The notes under the pieces were generated by a model. That model ran no database searches, was not told where the DNA came from, and saw nothing but the letters and a program-made list of their open reading frames with translations. Shown here in pieces: positions 1 through 8,827 of a stretch of DNA of 33,152 nt (position 1 is the first letter of the stretch; every line of letters begins with the position of its first letter). Source of the stretch: Thermoplasmata archaeon. GTDB taxonomy: Archaea > Thermoplasmatota > Thermoplasmata > UBA10834. The stretch is from contig JALOTQ010000008.1 in assembly GCA_025457815.1 (NCBI GenBank), forward strand, positions 1 through 33,152, given 5' to 3'. The position numbers and the translations under genes are program-made.

Positions 1-1
1 C

Positions 2-1039
2 CCGCAGTTGGACTTCTGCTGGGGCATGGTCGGAGCCCTCGACCAGCCCGTCAGGCTCAAGTCATTCATGGAACTGCAAGCGGCGTTCGAGAACACGACT
101 AAGCATTTCCAGGGCGGTGCTAACGACGGCTGGGAGGCTAAGAAGATGGTCGAGCTGGCATCAGTCGTAACGGGCGGCGAGGAGGAGCTGTCAAGAAGGC
201 CGGTGTTCTCCTGCGTCCAATGCCCGATCTCGCCTCTCACCTTCGAGTCGGGGCTCGTCGAGGCGCAAGTCGAGTTCGCGAGGGCGGGCATACCTGTTGT
301 GGCAATGGCCGCCGCGGTCGCAGGGCTCACCTCCCCCGTGACACTGTCGGGGACAATCGCGCAGGTGAACGCTGAGAACCTCGCCAGCGCAGTCATATCC
401 CAGAGCGCGAAGAAAGGGGCTCCTTGGATCTACAGCAGCGATTCCGTTCCTGGGGATCTAAGCACTGGCTCGATCGACTACGGGGCGATGGAGGCCCCCC
501 TCCTGAGGACTGGAGCGGGCCAGATGGGAAGGTACTATGGGCTGCCCACTATGGTCAGCGGCGTGGGCATCGAGAGTTCGACGCTGCACATGAGCAGCGT
601 CAAGGAAGGAGTCCCGCACATGGTTGTGCAGGCGATGGTGCCTTCGGACCTCGCATCCGGGCTCGGCGGCCTGGACCAGGCAGCAGGCGCATCGTTCGAG
701 CAGCTTGTGGCAGACGCCTGGATATGGGACGCCGCGCGGGAATTCTTGCGGAAGTTCTCGGCGGATGCGGCCGCAATATCGTTCGAGACCATCCGTGACG
801 CGGGCTTGGACGGCAATTTCCTGGGCAAGAGGCACACGATGACCAGGTTCAAGAAAGAGTTCATCTCGACCTCGAAGAGGGAGGCCCAGCTGTCAGGCCA
901 CAGGCGCTCAGAAAAACCCGGGAATCTTTTGGCGAAGGCCCGAGAAGAGGTTGACAGACTCCTGAAAGAACCGCGGAAGCCGAAGGCGACGAGAGAGGAG
1001 TCCGCGAGGATGACGCAGCTGATCAGAGAGCTGCGATAG
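2..1039 (+). CDS. MttB-like (trimethylamine methyltransferase family, COG5598-type) corrinoid methyltransferase homolog, 5'-truncated by window edge
   Basis: Frame is open to the window start. MttB-like segments include ISPLTFESGLVEAQVEFARAGIPVVAM, AAAVAGLTSPVTLSGTIAQVNAENLA, GQMGRYYGLPT and C-terminal GLDGNFLGKRHTMTRFKKEF. No in-frame TAG in the visible part. Confidence 0.82.
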   Translation, partial: PQLDFCWGMVGALDQPVRLKSFMELQAAFENTTKHFQGGANDGWEAKKMVELASVVTGGEEELSRRPVFSCVQCPISPLTFESGLVEAQVEFARAGIPVVAMAAAVAGLTSPVTLSGTIAQVNAENLASAVISQSAKKGAPWIYSSDSVPGDLSTGSIDYGAMEAPLLRTGAGQMGRYYGLPTMVSGVGIESSTLHMSSVKEGVPHMVVQAMVPSDLASGLGGLDQAAGASFEQLVADAWIWDAAREFLRKFSADAAAISFETIRDAGLDGNFLGKRHTMTRFKKEFISTSKREAQLSGHRRSEKPGNLLAKAREEVDRLLKEPRKPKATREESARMTQLIRELR

Positions 1040-1063
1040 ACGCGCAACGTATTGGTGCCGAGG

Positions 1064-1137
1064 CGCCCGAGCTGGGATTCGAACCCAGGTCCGAAGCTCC
1101 GCAGGCTTCTAGGATATCCAAGCTACCCCACTCGGGC
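1064..1137 (-). tRNA. tRNA-Arg (anticodon GCG)
   Basis: Reverse complement GCCCGAG TG GGGT..ATCC T A GAAGC CTGCGGA GCTTC GGAC CTGGG TTCGAAT CCCAG CTCGGGC G. It has a 7-bp acceptor stem, a D arm, a 5-bp anticodon stem with U33 and GCG, and a 5-bp T stem with TTCGAAT loop. CCA is not encoded and no intron is seen. Confidence 0.93.
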
Positions 1138-1204
1138 ATGGGCCTCAGCGTAGAGACCTCCATGATGACCTCGGTAGAAAAAGGCTACCATTGCCCTGGA
1201 ACCC

Positions 1205-2068
1205 TCAGTAGGCGGACGTCCAGTCTATCTTCCCCTTCCTGCGCGCGACCTTGTCGGCGTACTTGAATACGGCCACCGACAGCACCAGGAAGGCGAACGC
1301 GGAGAGCAGCAGGGCGCCCACGAGCTCCAGATTGCTCAAGCCCTCGAGCCCGGTGCCCTTGGCTATCTCGGACATGGCGTCAGGCATGAGCCCTCTCCTG
1401 ATAGCCTCCATCCAGTAGGTCACAGGCAGTGCCATGGAGATGCCCTGTACCCAGTGCGGAAGCACCGTGATAGGGAAGATGACCCCCGAGAGGACGTAGA
1501 ACACACCTGCGACACCTTCATTGATCCCGCCCTCGTGCTTGGCGGTGAGGAACGTCAGGCCGCCCATCGCCAGCCCCATCACCAGAAGCATGCTCAGTCC
1601 AAGGAGCAGTGACAGGACGAAGAGGGGCACATCGACACCTCCCGAGCCGACCTGCACGCCGAGCACGAACACGCCGAATGCGAGCGTTATCAGGACCCCG
1701 ATCGATACGATCGCGATCTTGATCGCTGACCGGCCGAACACGTAGACGTAGAACTTGATTGGCGCGATGTACACCTGCTTCAGGGTCATGAAGTGCTCCC
1801 TGTCGTCGTGTATCACCCATGTCACGCCGAACAGCACTTCCGCGACGAACATGTAGAACGCGTTCCCGACGTACATGTACGAGAAGAACGCGGTCTCGGT
1901 CTCGCCGTTCGTTATCACCAGGTACATGAAGACAAGGATCAGGGTTCCTGCTATCGGCCTGACGATCGAGTAGGTGGCGAACAGGAACGGGTCCGTCCAG
2001 TTGGCCTCCATCTGCCATCCCAACCAGGCGGCGTTCTTGAAGGTCCTCAGGTCGTTCGTCACTGCCAT
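1205..2068 (-). CDS. ABC-2 type transporter permease
   Basis: Multi-TM protein with GVAGVFYVLSGVIFPITVLPHWVQGISMALPVTYWMEAIRRGL, typical of ABC-2 permeases. Overlaps the next permease and lies next to an ATPase gene. Confidence 0.85.
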   Translation of the reverse strand: MAVTNDLRTFKNAAWLGWQMEANWTDPFLFATYSIVRPIAGTLILVFMYLVITNGETETAFFSYMYVGNAFYMFVAEVLFGVTWVIHDDREHFMTLKQVYIAPIKFYVYVFGRSAIKIAIVSIGVLITLAFGVFVLGVQVGSGGVDVPLFVLSLLLGLSMLLVMGLAMGGLTFLTAKHEGGINEGVAGVFYVLSGVIFPITVLPHWVQGISMALPVTYWMEAIRRGLMPDAMSEIAKGTGLEGLSNLELVGALLLSAFAFLVLSVAVFKYADKVARRKGKIDWTSAY

Positions 2069-2883
2069 CGGAGCGTCAACCTCCCGGTGCGCTTGCCCAG
2101 CTTCTCCATGTAGTCAAGACTCAGTTTCGAGAGGATCAGGAACATGACGCAGAGGCCCGCCAGGATCAGAAGCTCCACCTCAATCGGGAGGAAACCGTAC
2201 TCTCCGCTCGTGGCCGGGTAGAAGAGCTGCCTCAGGGCATCGAGGCCGAGTGTTATCGGGATCACTGACGCTCCCACGGCCGCGTATGCGCCCAGGGCCT
2301 TCACCGGGAAGTAGAACCCCGAGGCCAGATAGATGGGCTCCGTCATCAGGTTCGACATGTGCCAAGCCTCTCTCCCGAGGAGAAGGTAAAGCGACGCGAA
2401 CATCATGCCCATGCCGTAGAGCGCGATCATCGTGACCATGAAGACCACGACCAGCATCAGCGGTTCCGAGAGGTCCAGCGTTATCGAGAAGACCCCGATG
2501 CCGATTATCATCGTGGCCGCGGCGCGCATCGTGGTACCGATGAGCCCCCCGACGGCCATCCCGGCCAGGAGGGACATCCTCGATATGGGCGCCATCATGT
2601 ACAGCTGCAGGTTGCCTGTCTCCTTCTCCCAGTACAGCTGGGACGCCATGCCCCAGAGCACGTTGAGCCAGAAGGCGGTCATCGCGCCGCCGAGTATGAC
2701 GAACCCGATGAAGGCGGCAGGGGCGTCCATGAACTTGTAGATGTACGCGTATGCCGCGACGGTGAGAAGCGGGAGCGCCACTTCGAAGAATATCCAGCTC
2801 GGCTCCCTGCTAGCCCCGATGACCCGTGGGTACGCCCTTCCCTTGACAGCCCTCAGGTTGGTCATGAGCCACGTATCGCTCAT
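2059..2883 (-). CDS. ABC-2 type transporter permease
   Basis: Multi-TM ORF with NLMTEPIYLASGFYFPVKALGAYAAVGASVIPITLGLDALRQLFY. Overlaps its ABC neighbours at both ends. Confidence 0.85.
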   Translation of the reverse strand: MSDTWLMTNLRAVKGRAYPRVIGASREPSWIFFEVALPLLTVAAYAYIYKFMDAPAAFIGFVILGGAMTAFWLNVLWGMASQLYWEKETGNLQLYMMAPISRMSLLAGMAVGGLIGTTMRAAATMIIGIGVFSITLDLSEPLMLVVVFMVTMIALYGMGMMFASLYLLLGREAWHMSNLMTEPIYLASGFYFPVKALGAYAAVGASVIPITLGLDALRQLFYPATSGEYGFLPIEVELLILAGLCVMFLILSKLSLDYMEKLGKRTGRLTLRWQ

Positions 2884-3857
2884 TCGAAACCCTTCCCGAC
2901 GAGCTTGATGAAGACATCTTCCAGGGTCGGTTCCGTCTTTCTGAGGCCGAGTATCTTCGCGCCGCCGGCAATTACCGAGGACACGATATCCGAGACCGCG
3001 GCCTCGTCCTCCAGCACGAACCGGAGGCTGGTCATGTTGTTCTCAGGGTTGTCAGTGAATGTGAACTTCTCGACGCCCCTGATCGAGCTCAGGCCCTGCT
3101 TGTTCTCCAGGTGCGTCGTGTCCAGCTTGAGCATAGTGCTGGTCTTGACCATCTTCTTGAGATTCTCCGGGGTATCGCAAGCGAGGATCCTGCCGTCGTC
3201 GATGATAGCGATCCGACCGCAGAGCTGGTCAGCCTCTGCCATGTAGTGAGTGGTAAGCAGCACGGTCCTGTCCTTCCGCTTCCCAACCCAGTCGACGATG
3301 TACTCCCGTATCGTCCTGCTCGCGTTCACGTCCAGGCCCAGCGTGGGCTCGTCCAGGAAGATGATCTCCGGGTCGGTGACGAAGCCCCTGATCACGTTCA
3401 TCTTCTGCCGCTGGCCCGTGGAGAGGGCCCTGACCTTCTCGTCTTTCTTGTCCGCGAGGCCGAACTGGTCAAGCATCTCGTCTATCCGCTGAAGGGCCAG
3501 CTGGCTCTTCATGCCATAGAACTGCGTGAACATCCACAGGTTCTCCTTCACGGTCAGAAGGCCGTAGCCAGAGATCTCGCCGCCCGAGACCATGTTGATC
3601 CTCTTCCTGACCGCCTGGAACTGGGTCTCGACGTCGAAGCCCGCGACATAGGCTTTGCCCGATGTCGGTAGGAGCAGAGTGCTCAGTATCTTCAGGAGCG
3701 TGGTCTTGCCCGCGCCGTTCGGGCCGAGCATCCCGAAGAGCTCTCCCTGCTCGATCCTCAGGTCGACGCCCGCGAGGGCTGTCACTGACTTGCCCTCTTT
3801 CTTCTTCTTCGGGTGGAACACCCTTGTGAGCGCCTTCGTCTCTACTGCAGGTGGCAT
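2880..3857 (-). CDS. ABC transporter ATP-binding protein (drug/antibiotic exporter type)
   Basis: Walker A GPNGAGKTT, signature LSTGQRQKMNV, Walker B IIFLDEPTLGLD, H-loop TTHYMAEAD. Confidence 0.95.
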   Translation of the reverse strand: MPPAVETKALTRVFHPKKKKEGKSVTALAGVDLRIEQGELFGMLGPNGAGKTTLLKILSTLLLPTSGKAYVAGFDVETQFQAVRKRINMVSGGEISGYGLLTVKENLWMFTQFYGMKSQLALQRIDEMLDQFGLADKKDEKVRALSTGQRQKMNVIRGFVTDPEIIFLDEPTLGLDVNASRTIREYIVDWVGKRKDRTVLLTTHYMAEADQLCGRIAIIDDGRILACDTPENLKKMVKTSTMLKLDTTHLENKQGLSSIRGVEKFTFTDNPENNMTSLRFVLEDEAAVSDIVSSVIAGGAKILGLRKTEPTLEDVFIKLVGKGFE

Positions 3858-3956
3858 CTAAGGATCTCCTGATGCGGTCGTGCCTCGGCCAAAAGGCTGA
3901 AGCCATCGGTCACTGGTGAGGAAGGTGTTTGAGGCACACAACGCGCAGAAAAGTCA

Positions 3957-4148
3957 TCACGCCTCATAATGCGTCCGGTACCTCGTCACATACCCAGCGA
4001 TCTTGTTCCTCATGGATACGGAGCGCACATCGGTGAGCTTGGCGACCATCTGCTTGTTGTGCTGGTAGTCACTGCTGAACTGTTCCGGATACTTCTGGAC
4101 CAGCTCGATGGCTACCCTCTTTATGTAGGTCGGTCTGATGTTTCCCAT
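3957..4148 (-). CDS. rps17e: Ribosomal protein S17e
   Basis: 63-aa MGNIRPTYIKRVAIELVQKYPEQFSSDYQHNKQMVAKLTDVRSVSMRNKIAGYVTRYR matches archaeal S17e. The start was trimmed from the longer ORF (4244) to ATG 4148, which has an upstream SD (GGTGAG). Confidence 0.93.
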   Translation of the reverse strand: MGNIRPTYIKRVAIELVQKYPEQFSSDYQHNKQMVAKLTDVRSVSMRNKIAGYVTRYRTHYEA

Positions 4149-4180
4149 CGGCTCACCTGATTGGCCTCGGTAGGAGTATG

Positions 4181-4192
4181 CCTTATATATGT
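4181..4192 (-). promoter_or_regulatory. TATA box for the rps17e gene
   Basis: Minus-strand ACATATATAAGG, about 38 nt upstream of ATG 4148. Predicts a short (~12 nt) leader containing the SD. Confidence 0.6.
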
Positions 4193-4282
4193 GTTTCGGA
4201 GCGGGAAAGGAATGTAGGCGCTCGGGAAAAGCACATGCTGGCATCTACGCCACATCGAGGGTTCGGCATTCCCCGGGATCGG

Positions 4283-4693
4283 CTACTTCGCCTTGCGCTT
4301 GATCCTCGCCTCGTTCTCTTTCACACGGGCCTTGACAATCTGCTTCACAAGGTCCGGAGGGAGCGGCTTCTCCGGGGTGAAGTGTATGGTCGTCCCTGAG
4401 ATCTCGTAGCCTTTGAGCCTGTTCTTGAACTTGGGCACGATCGTCTTGCTCGCCGGGAAGAAGCTCATGTGGCTCTTGAACGCGGCGAAGAAGACCAGCA
4501 TGCCGTTCTGCCTGTAGCACGGCATCCGCCAAGCGATGATCTCCTGGGCTTCGGGGGCAGCGCTCCTGATTGCCCTGCGGAGGTGCTGCAGCGAGCTCTG
4601 GAACCTCTCCGGGGCCTTCGAGATGTACTCATCCACCGTCCTAGCAGTTGGACTCTTCACGCTCTTCGCCACTGGGTCCGTGCTCCTGAGCAT
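4283..4693 (-). CDS. DUF1801 / YdhG-like family protein
   Basis: TVDEYISKAPERFQSSLQHLRRAIRSAAPEAQEIIAWRMPCYRQNGMLVFFAAFKSHMSFFP pattern. Starts directly after the thyX stop codon. Confidence 0.8.
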   Translation of the reverse strand: MLRSTDPVAKSVKSPTARTVDEYISKAPERFQSSLQHLRRAIRSAAPEAQEIIAWRMPCYRQNGMLVFFAAFKSHMSFFPASKTIVPKFKNRLKGYEISGTTIHFTPEKPLPPDLVKQIVKARVKENEARIKRKAK

Positions 4694-5443
4694 CTAGTCC
4701 TGAGGCTTCATGCTCTCGACTATCAGCTCTTCATCGGAAGGGATCTCGCCTTTCTTATAGGGTCTCCCGCACGTGTACTCGCCCTCCGGGCACGGCCCTC
4801 GGAAGCAGCCTGGGCCCGCGTTGTCGAAAAGTATCGGGGCGGCCTTCCTCGCCTCTGCGAGCATCTTCCAGGCCATCATGCGTATCTCCCACTGGGCCCT
4901 CCTGCAGCATCTCAGCTGGAAGAAGTGCCACAGCTCTCGGGCGTTCATCGTCACGGTTATGTTGGTGTGGCACGCGTTCGGGAGCACGTACCTGGCATCC
5001 TCTTTTGGGACCTTCTTCGCCAGCTCGCGGTACACCTTCCATGAATCGTCCATCAGTTTGGCGTAGGCCTTCTTCGCTTCAGGGTCGTTCGAGACCGACG
5101 GAGGCAGCACATATTCCGCCTTGTCCATGCTCACGTATCTCTGGCTCTGCTGAGAATAGGACGCGATCCGGTGCCTCACTAGCTGGTGAGTGAGCGAACG
5201 AGAAACTCCCTCGATGCTGAACGTGAAGTGCGCGTGCTCGACCACTGAGAGATGGCCCATGCCGACGACCTTCTTGATCATCTTCTTGGCCTTCTCGTCC
5301 TTGGTCGTCTCGAAGAGCTCCGAGGCTCCCTTGTCGGAGTAGCAGGATTGCGCTGCGGCAGCGCATATCTGGTCGGGGTTCTTCGTGTAGTTGAGCAGCA
5401 CAACCTTCAGATAGACACCAACCTGGCCCTTGCGGAAACGCAT
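4694..5443 (-). CDS. thyX: FAD-dependent thymidylate synthase ThyX
   Basis: ThyX motif RHRIASYSQQSQRYV, plus HLSVVEHAHFTFSIEGVSRSLTHQLVRHR and MNARELWHFFQLRCCRRAQWEIR. The TATA-like GGATATAA at 5452-5459 is so close to ATG 5443 that an internal GTG near 5401 may be the real start. Confidence 0.95.
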   Translation of the reverse strand: MRFRKGQVGVYLKVVLLNYTKNPDQICAAAAQSCYSDKGASELFETTKDEKAKKMIKKVVGMGHLSVVEHAHFTFSIEGVSRSLTHQLVRHRIASYSQQSQRYVSMDKAEYVLPPSVSNDPEAKKAYAKLMDDSWKVYRELAKKVPKEDARYVLPNACHTNITVTMNARELWHFFQLRCCRRAQWEIRMMAWKMLAEARKAAPILFDNAGPGCFRGPCPEGEYTCGRPYKKGEIPSDEELIVESMKPQD

Positions 5444-5494
5444 TACCCATCTTATATCCTTTTCACGGGGGGCCGAATCTGATCAGATGGCAGC

Positions 5495-6196
5495 TCAGTG
5501 CTGATCGTAGAAGTACGTGGCGCTGAACTCGGCCTTGGTCAATGCCCCTTGCTCCCCGGTCCTGACGTCTCTCAGCCTTATGGCCTTGACTTCGAGCGGC
5601 CTGAGCTGCTCCATAATCCCCGGTATGTGGCCGTCCCCAATCACGGCGAACACGTTGCCGTGCTTGGCAGAGATGTCCTTAAGCCTATCTGCCATGAACT
5701 TGTTCCTGTCGTCGATCAGCACCCGCTTTATGCTCGGGTAGCCCTCGCCTAGCAGGGTGAGATACTCCTCCTCATGTCCCTCATACTTCTCGATCTCCTC
5801 CACCACCCTCTCCTTCGAGAGGAAGAGACCGGTGAACGCGCCCGCCATGAGGCCCAGCTTCTCCCTCATGGACATGCTCCTCCATAAGCCTGCGAAGACT
5901 TGCGGGGCGTCCATGTCTATCAGGGCGATCTTCGCGCCTACCTCGCCCGCCGCGCTGGCAGCCGCGAGCATCTCATCGCCAGCCTCCGTCCCGAACTTGT
6001 CCGCCATCCTAGTCTGGAAGTACGCCAGGAGCTTGTACTGGAGAGGGGCCGATCCCGACCTCTCCTTCGACAGCAACGATTGGTAGCGCTGCGGGTCCAG
6101 CTCGAGACAGACGACCTCCGGCCTGCTGTAGCGGATTATCTCTCTGACCTTGTCGGATATCGCGAAGACATGCCCGACACCTATCAGCGTTATCAT
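5495..6196 (-). CDS. TraB/PrgY family protein
   Basis: MITLIGVGHVFAISDKVREIIRYSRPEVVCLELDPQRYQSLLS and VFAVIGDGHIPGIMEQL. Start trimmed to ATG 6196. Confidence 0.82.
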   Translation of the reverse strand: MITLIGVGHVFAISDKVREIIRYSRPEVVCLELDPQRYQSLLSKERSGSAPLQYKLLAYFQTRMADKFGTEAGDEMLAAASAAGEVGAKIALIDMDAPQVFAGLWRSMSMREKLGLMAGAFTGLFLSKERVVEEIEKYEGHEEEYLTLLGEGYPSIKRVLIDDRNKFMADRLKDISAKHGNVFAVIGDGHIPGIMEQLRPLEVKAIRLRDVRTGEQGALTKAEFSATYFYDQH

Positions 6197-6218
6197 GGCC
6201 TGCAGCCCAAGATGCCAT

Positions 6219-6237
6219 CCTTTTAATAAGCCTTTAG
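6219..6237. promoter_or_regulatory. Shared AT-rich TATA-like core of a divergent promoter
   Basis: CCTTTTAATAAGCCTTTAG in the 55-bp gap between the divergent starts at 6196 (-) and 6252 (+). The core is ~26-30 nt from both start codons. Confidence 0.45.
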
Positions 6238-6251
6238 GCCATCGGCGGGCC

Positions 6252-6887
6252 GTGGCCAGACTCGTAGTGTTCGACATGGACGGAGTCTTGGCGGACGCCG
6301 AGAGCTCCTGGGTGTATGTCCACCAGCACTTCGGAGTGGACAACGAGGACTCCCTGCATGCCTACTTGAAGGGTGAGATCGACGACCTCGAGTTCATCCG
6401 CAGGGACATCGCCCTCTGGAAGAACATCGAACCCGAGATCTCGGAGGAGCGGGTCAGGCAAGTCCTGGGAGGCGTGAAGCTCATGCCTGGAGCCGCCAGG
6501 ACGGTCAAGGAGCTGAGGGAGTCCAACGTGAGGACGGCCATCGTCTCCGCCGGCATCGACCTTCTCTCCGAGCGGATAGCGCAGGACCTAGGCATCGATC
6601 TTCACTTGGCGAACGGTCTAAAGACGGACTCGCGGGGCAGGCTTTCCGGGGAGGGCATACTCAGGGTCAAGCTGATGGACAAGGGGGATGCCGTGGTGGA
6701 GGCCATGAGAAGGCTCGAGGTGAAACCGACTGATACTGTGAGCGTCGGGAACTCGCGGCATGACATCTCCATGTTCAGGAAGACCGGGAAAGGAATAGCA
6801 TTCCGGCCCATGGACGATGCCGTACGCACGAACGCTGACTTCGTGGTCGACGAGAAGAAGCTCACCGCAATCCTGGACTTCGTCTGA
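6252..6887 (+). CDS. HAD-superfamily phosphatase (SerB-like)
   Basis: DxDG motif VVFDMDGVLAD, TAIVSAGIDLLSERIA, and VSVGNSRHDISMF. GTG start at 6252. Confidence 0.85.
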   Translation: MARLVVFDMDGVLADAESSWVYVHQHFGVDNEDSLHAYLKGEIDDLEFIRRDIALWKNIEPEISEERVRQVLGGVKLMPGAARTVKELRESNVRTAIVSAGIDLLSERIAQDLGIDLHLANGLKTDSRGRLSGEGILRVKLMDKGDAVVEAMRRLEVKPTDTVSVGNSRHDISMFRKTGKGIAFRPMDDAVRTNADFVVDEKKLTAILDFV

Positions 6888-6895
6888 AGCATCCA

Positions 6896-7558
6896 TCAGT
6901 GATATCCGTATTCACCTATCAGCGGGACGAACACACATCCCCCCAGATTCTCCTTCTCGAACCTGTTGCCCCTGCGCCTGACCTTGATCAGATCCTGATA
7001 GTATCTGCCCCCGACGGGGACGAGCAGTGCCCCACCGTCCGCAAGCTGTTTCGTCAGAGGCTCAGGGATGTCAGGGGCGCCCGCGGCGACGAAGATCCGG
7101 TCGAACGGAGCCTTCTCGGGGAGTCCTCGGGTGCCGTCTCCGAATATGACCGTGACGAGCTCGGAGTAGCCCGTCTTCCTCAGGTTGCCCTCTGCGAACT
7201 CGGCCAGCGAGGATATTCTCTCCATTGTGTAGATGTGGCCGTCCGGGGCGACAATCTCCGCGCAGACCGCGGCGTGGTATCCCGATCCCGCGCCGATCTC
7301 GAGAACCTTCAGGCCGGGTGCCAGGTCCAGCCTCTCGGCCATGATGGCGACCATGTGCGGCGCAGATATGGTCTGGCCGTCGCCTATCGGGAGCGGCGTG
7401 TCGATGTACGCATCCTCCCTGAACGAATCCGGCAGGAACTCCTCCCGTGGGACCCTTCTCATTGCCTTCTCCACCGAGGAGCTGACGACATACCCGCGCC
7501 TCACCAGGCTGTCCACGAGCGCATTCCGTCGGGAATCGTTGTCGCCCATCAATAGCAT
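6896..7558 (-). CDS. pcm: Protein-L-isoaspartate O-methyltransferase
   Basis: RVPREEFLPDSFREDAYIDTPLPIGDGQTISAPHMVAIMAERLDLAPGLKVLEIGAGSGYHAAV is the canonical Pcm signature. Confidence 0.95.
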   Translation of the reverse strand: MLLMGDNDSRRNALVDSLVRRGYVVSSSVEKAMRRVPREEFLPDSFREDAYIDTPLPIGDGQTISAPHMVAIMAERLDLAPGLKVLEIGAGSGYHAAVCAEIVAPDGHIYTMERISSLAEFAEGNLRKTGYSELVTVIFGDGTRGLPEKAPFDRIFVAAGAPDIPEPLTKQLADGGALLVPVGGRYYQDLIKVRRRGNRFEKENLGGCVFVPLIGEYGYH

Positions 7559-7610
7559 GAATGGCGGCGAAGCGGAAAAGCGTGACGGATTGGGTCTGCG
7601 GAGAACCTGG

Positions 7611-8234
7611 TCAGTGCGACGTCCTGCGCACTATGTTCGCGTACACCCTGATTATGTCCCTGGCGAGCGCGCTCCCGGTCCTCAGTGACTTGTCCTTGAT
7701 CTTGATGGCGTGGATGACGACCTCGTGCTTCCCCACCTTCATCATGTCCCCCACGAAGAATTCCTCGTCCGGGACAGCCAAGACCTGCTCCGAGTAGCTC
7801 TTGCCGAGGTGGTTCACTGAGAAGAGCACTCTGACCTTGTCGAACTTCTTCCCCCAGATCGTCTGAATGTCCCGGCCCTTGGCAGCCTTCACTCGCGCGC
7901 CGTGGGACTCTATGGATGTTATGAGCACCGGGTCCTCGCCGCACATGATCTCGTCGTCAATCGTGAGGACCTCTTCCGGGCCTATCGACACAGAGGACCT
8001 CGTGGACCGTTCCAACCAGCTTATGATGACCGGCAGCTCGACCGGTTTCTCAGCCTTCAGGACGGCGTGGTGGACATGCCCGCACTCTTTGCACCTCACG
8101 GTCGACTCGAGGACCATCTGGGTCTTCCCGCCGATCTTGCCCGACAGGACCTCGTGGAGGGTCTCCTTACGGCACATCGGGCACTCGACCATTATTGAGC
8201 TCGGGACTGACATCTCAAGAGTGTATGTGCTCAT
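7611..8234 (-). CDS. Archaeal zinc-finger protein (HVO_0476-like family)
   Basis: N-terminal CPMCRKETLHEVL...VRCKECGHVHHAVL two-CxxC zinc ribbon, then a conserved-looking body. Start MSTYTLEM at 8234. The family name is from memory of the motif layout. Confidence 0.7.
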   Translation of the reverse strand: MSTYTLEMSVPSSIMVECPMCRKETLHEVLSGKIGGKTQMVLESTVRCKECGHVHHAVLKAEKPVELPVIISWLERSTRSSVSIGPEEVLTIDDEIMCGEDPVLITSIESHGARVKAAKGRDIQTIWGKKFDKVRVLFSVNHLGKSYSEQVLAVPDEEFFVGDMMKVGKHEVVIHAIKIKDKSLRTGSALARDIIRVYANIVRRTSH

Positions 8235-8239
8235 CGGTC

Positions 8240-8827
8240 TTACTTCTTTGCCAGGACCTCGAAGGGTGGTCCGTGCCCAGGTACGACGACCTCCGCCCAA
8301 CCCACTATCGCCTTCAGGCTCTGAAGGGCGAGTTTGGGGTCGATGTTGATCGCAGGCGGGACAAGGCTGTCGTAGTTGCCCTTCGAAGGGATGGCGTCGC
8401 CGCATATCGCATACCTCTTCTCAGCCGTCACGAAGACGGAAATGGATCCTCCGGTATGCCCCGGCGTCGGGACGAGTTCGACGCCTGGAAGGAGGCGCGT
8501 CCGCTCCGAGATTCTGACAACTCCGACGGGAGGAGATTCGTATGCGTGGGCATACACTCTGGCCTTCTCGAAAAGTTCGTTGCATCCGCAGTGGTCGACA
8601 TGGAGATGAGTGTTGATGAGATGGCTGACGCTCCCAGGCGCGATCCCGGCCGACTCAAGGGCGTCCTTGAGCAGGCCGCACTCACGTGGCGAGCCCGAAT
8701 CGACGACGATCCTCGCGCCCGCGGACTCGACCATGGTCACGGTCGAAGACGCGTCGGTGACAGCGCCTCCCGTGCGAACCAGATAGCCTTCTCTGATGAT
8801 CCGGACGGTGGGCCTGGAGAAACTCAT
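8240..8827 (-). CDS. Metallo-beta-lactamase-fold hydrolase
   Basis: NTHLHVDHCGCNELF (HxHxDH), TPGHTGGSISVFV, ICGDAIP, VPGHGPPF. Confidence 0.92.
   Translation of the reverse strand: MSFSRPTVRIIREGYLVRTGGAVTDASSTVTMVESAGARIVVDSGSPRECGLLKDALESAGIAPGSVSHLINTHLHVDHCGCNELFEKARVYAHAYESPPVGVVRISERTRLLPGVELVPTPGHTGGSISVFVTAEKRYAICGDAIPSKGNYDSLVPPAINIDPKLALQSLKAIVGWAEVVVPGHGPPFEVLAKK

Noticed and set aside
2359-3246. 295-aa plus-strand ORF across the ABC transporter genes
   Set aside because: Antisense to a clear permease/ATPase pair. Low-complexity His/Arg/Asp-rich translation is typical of a shadow ORF.
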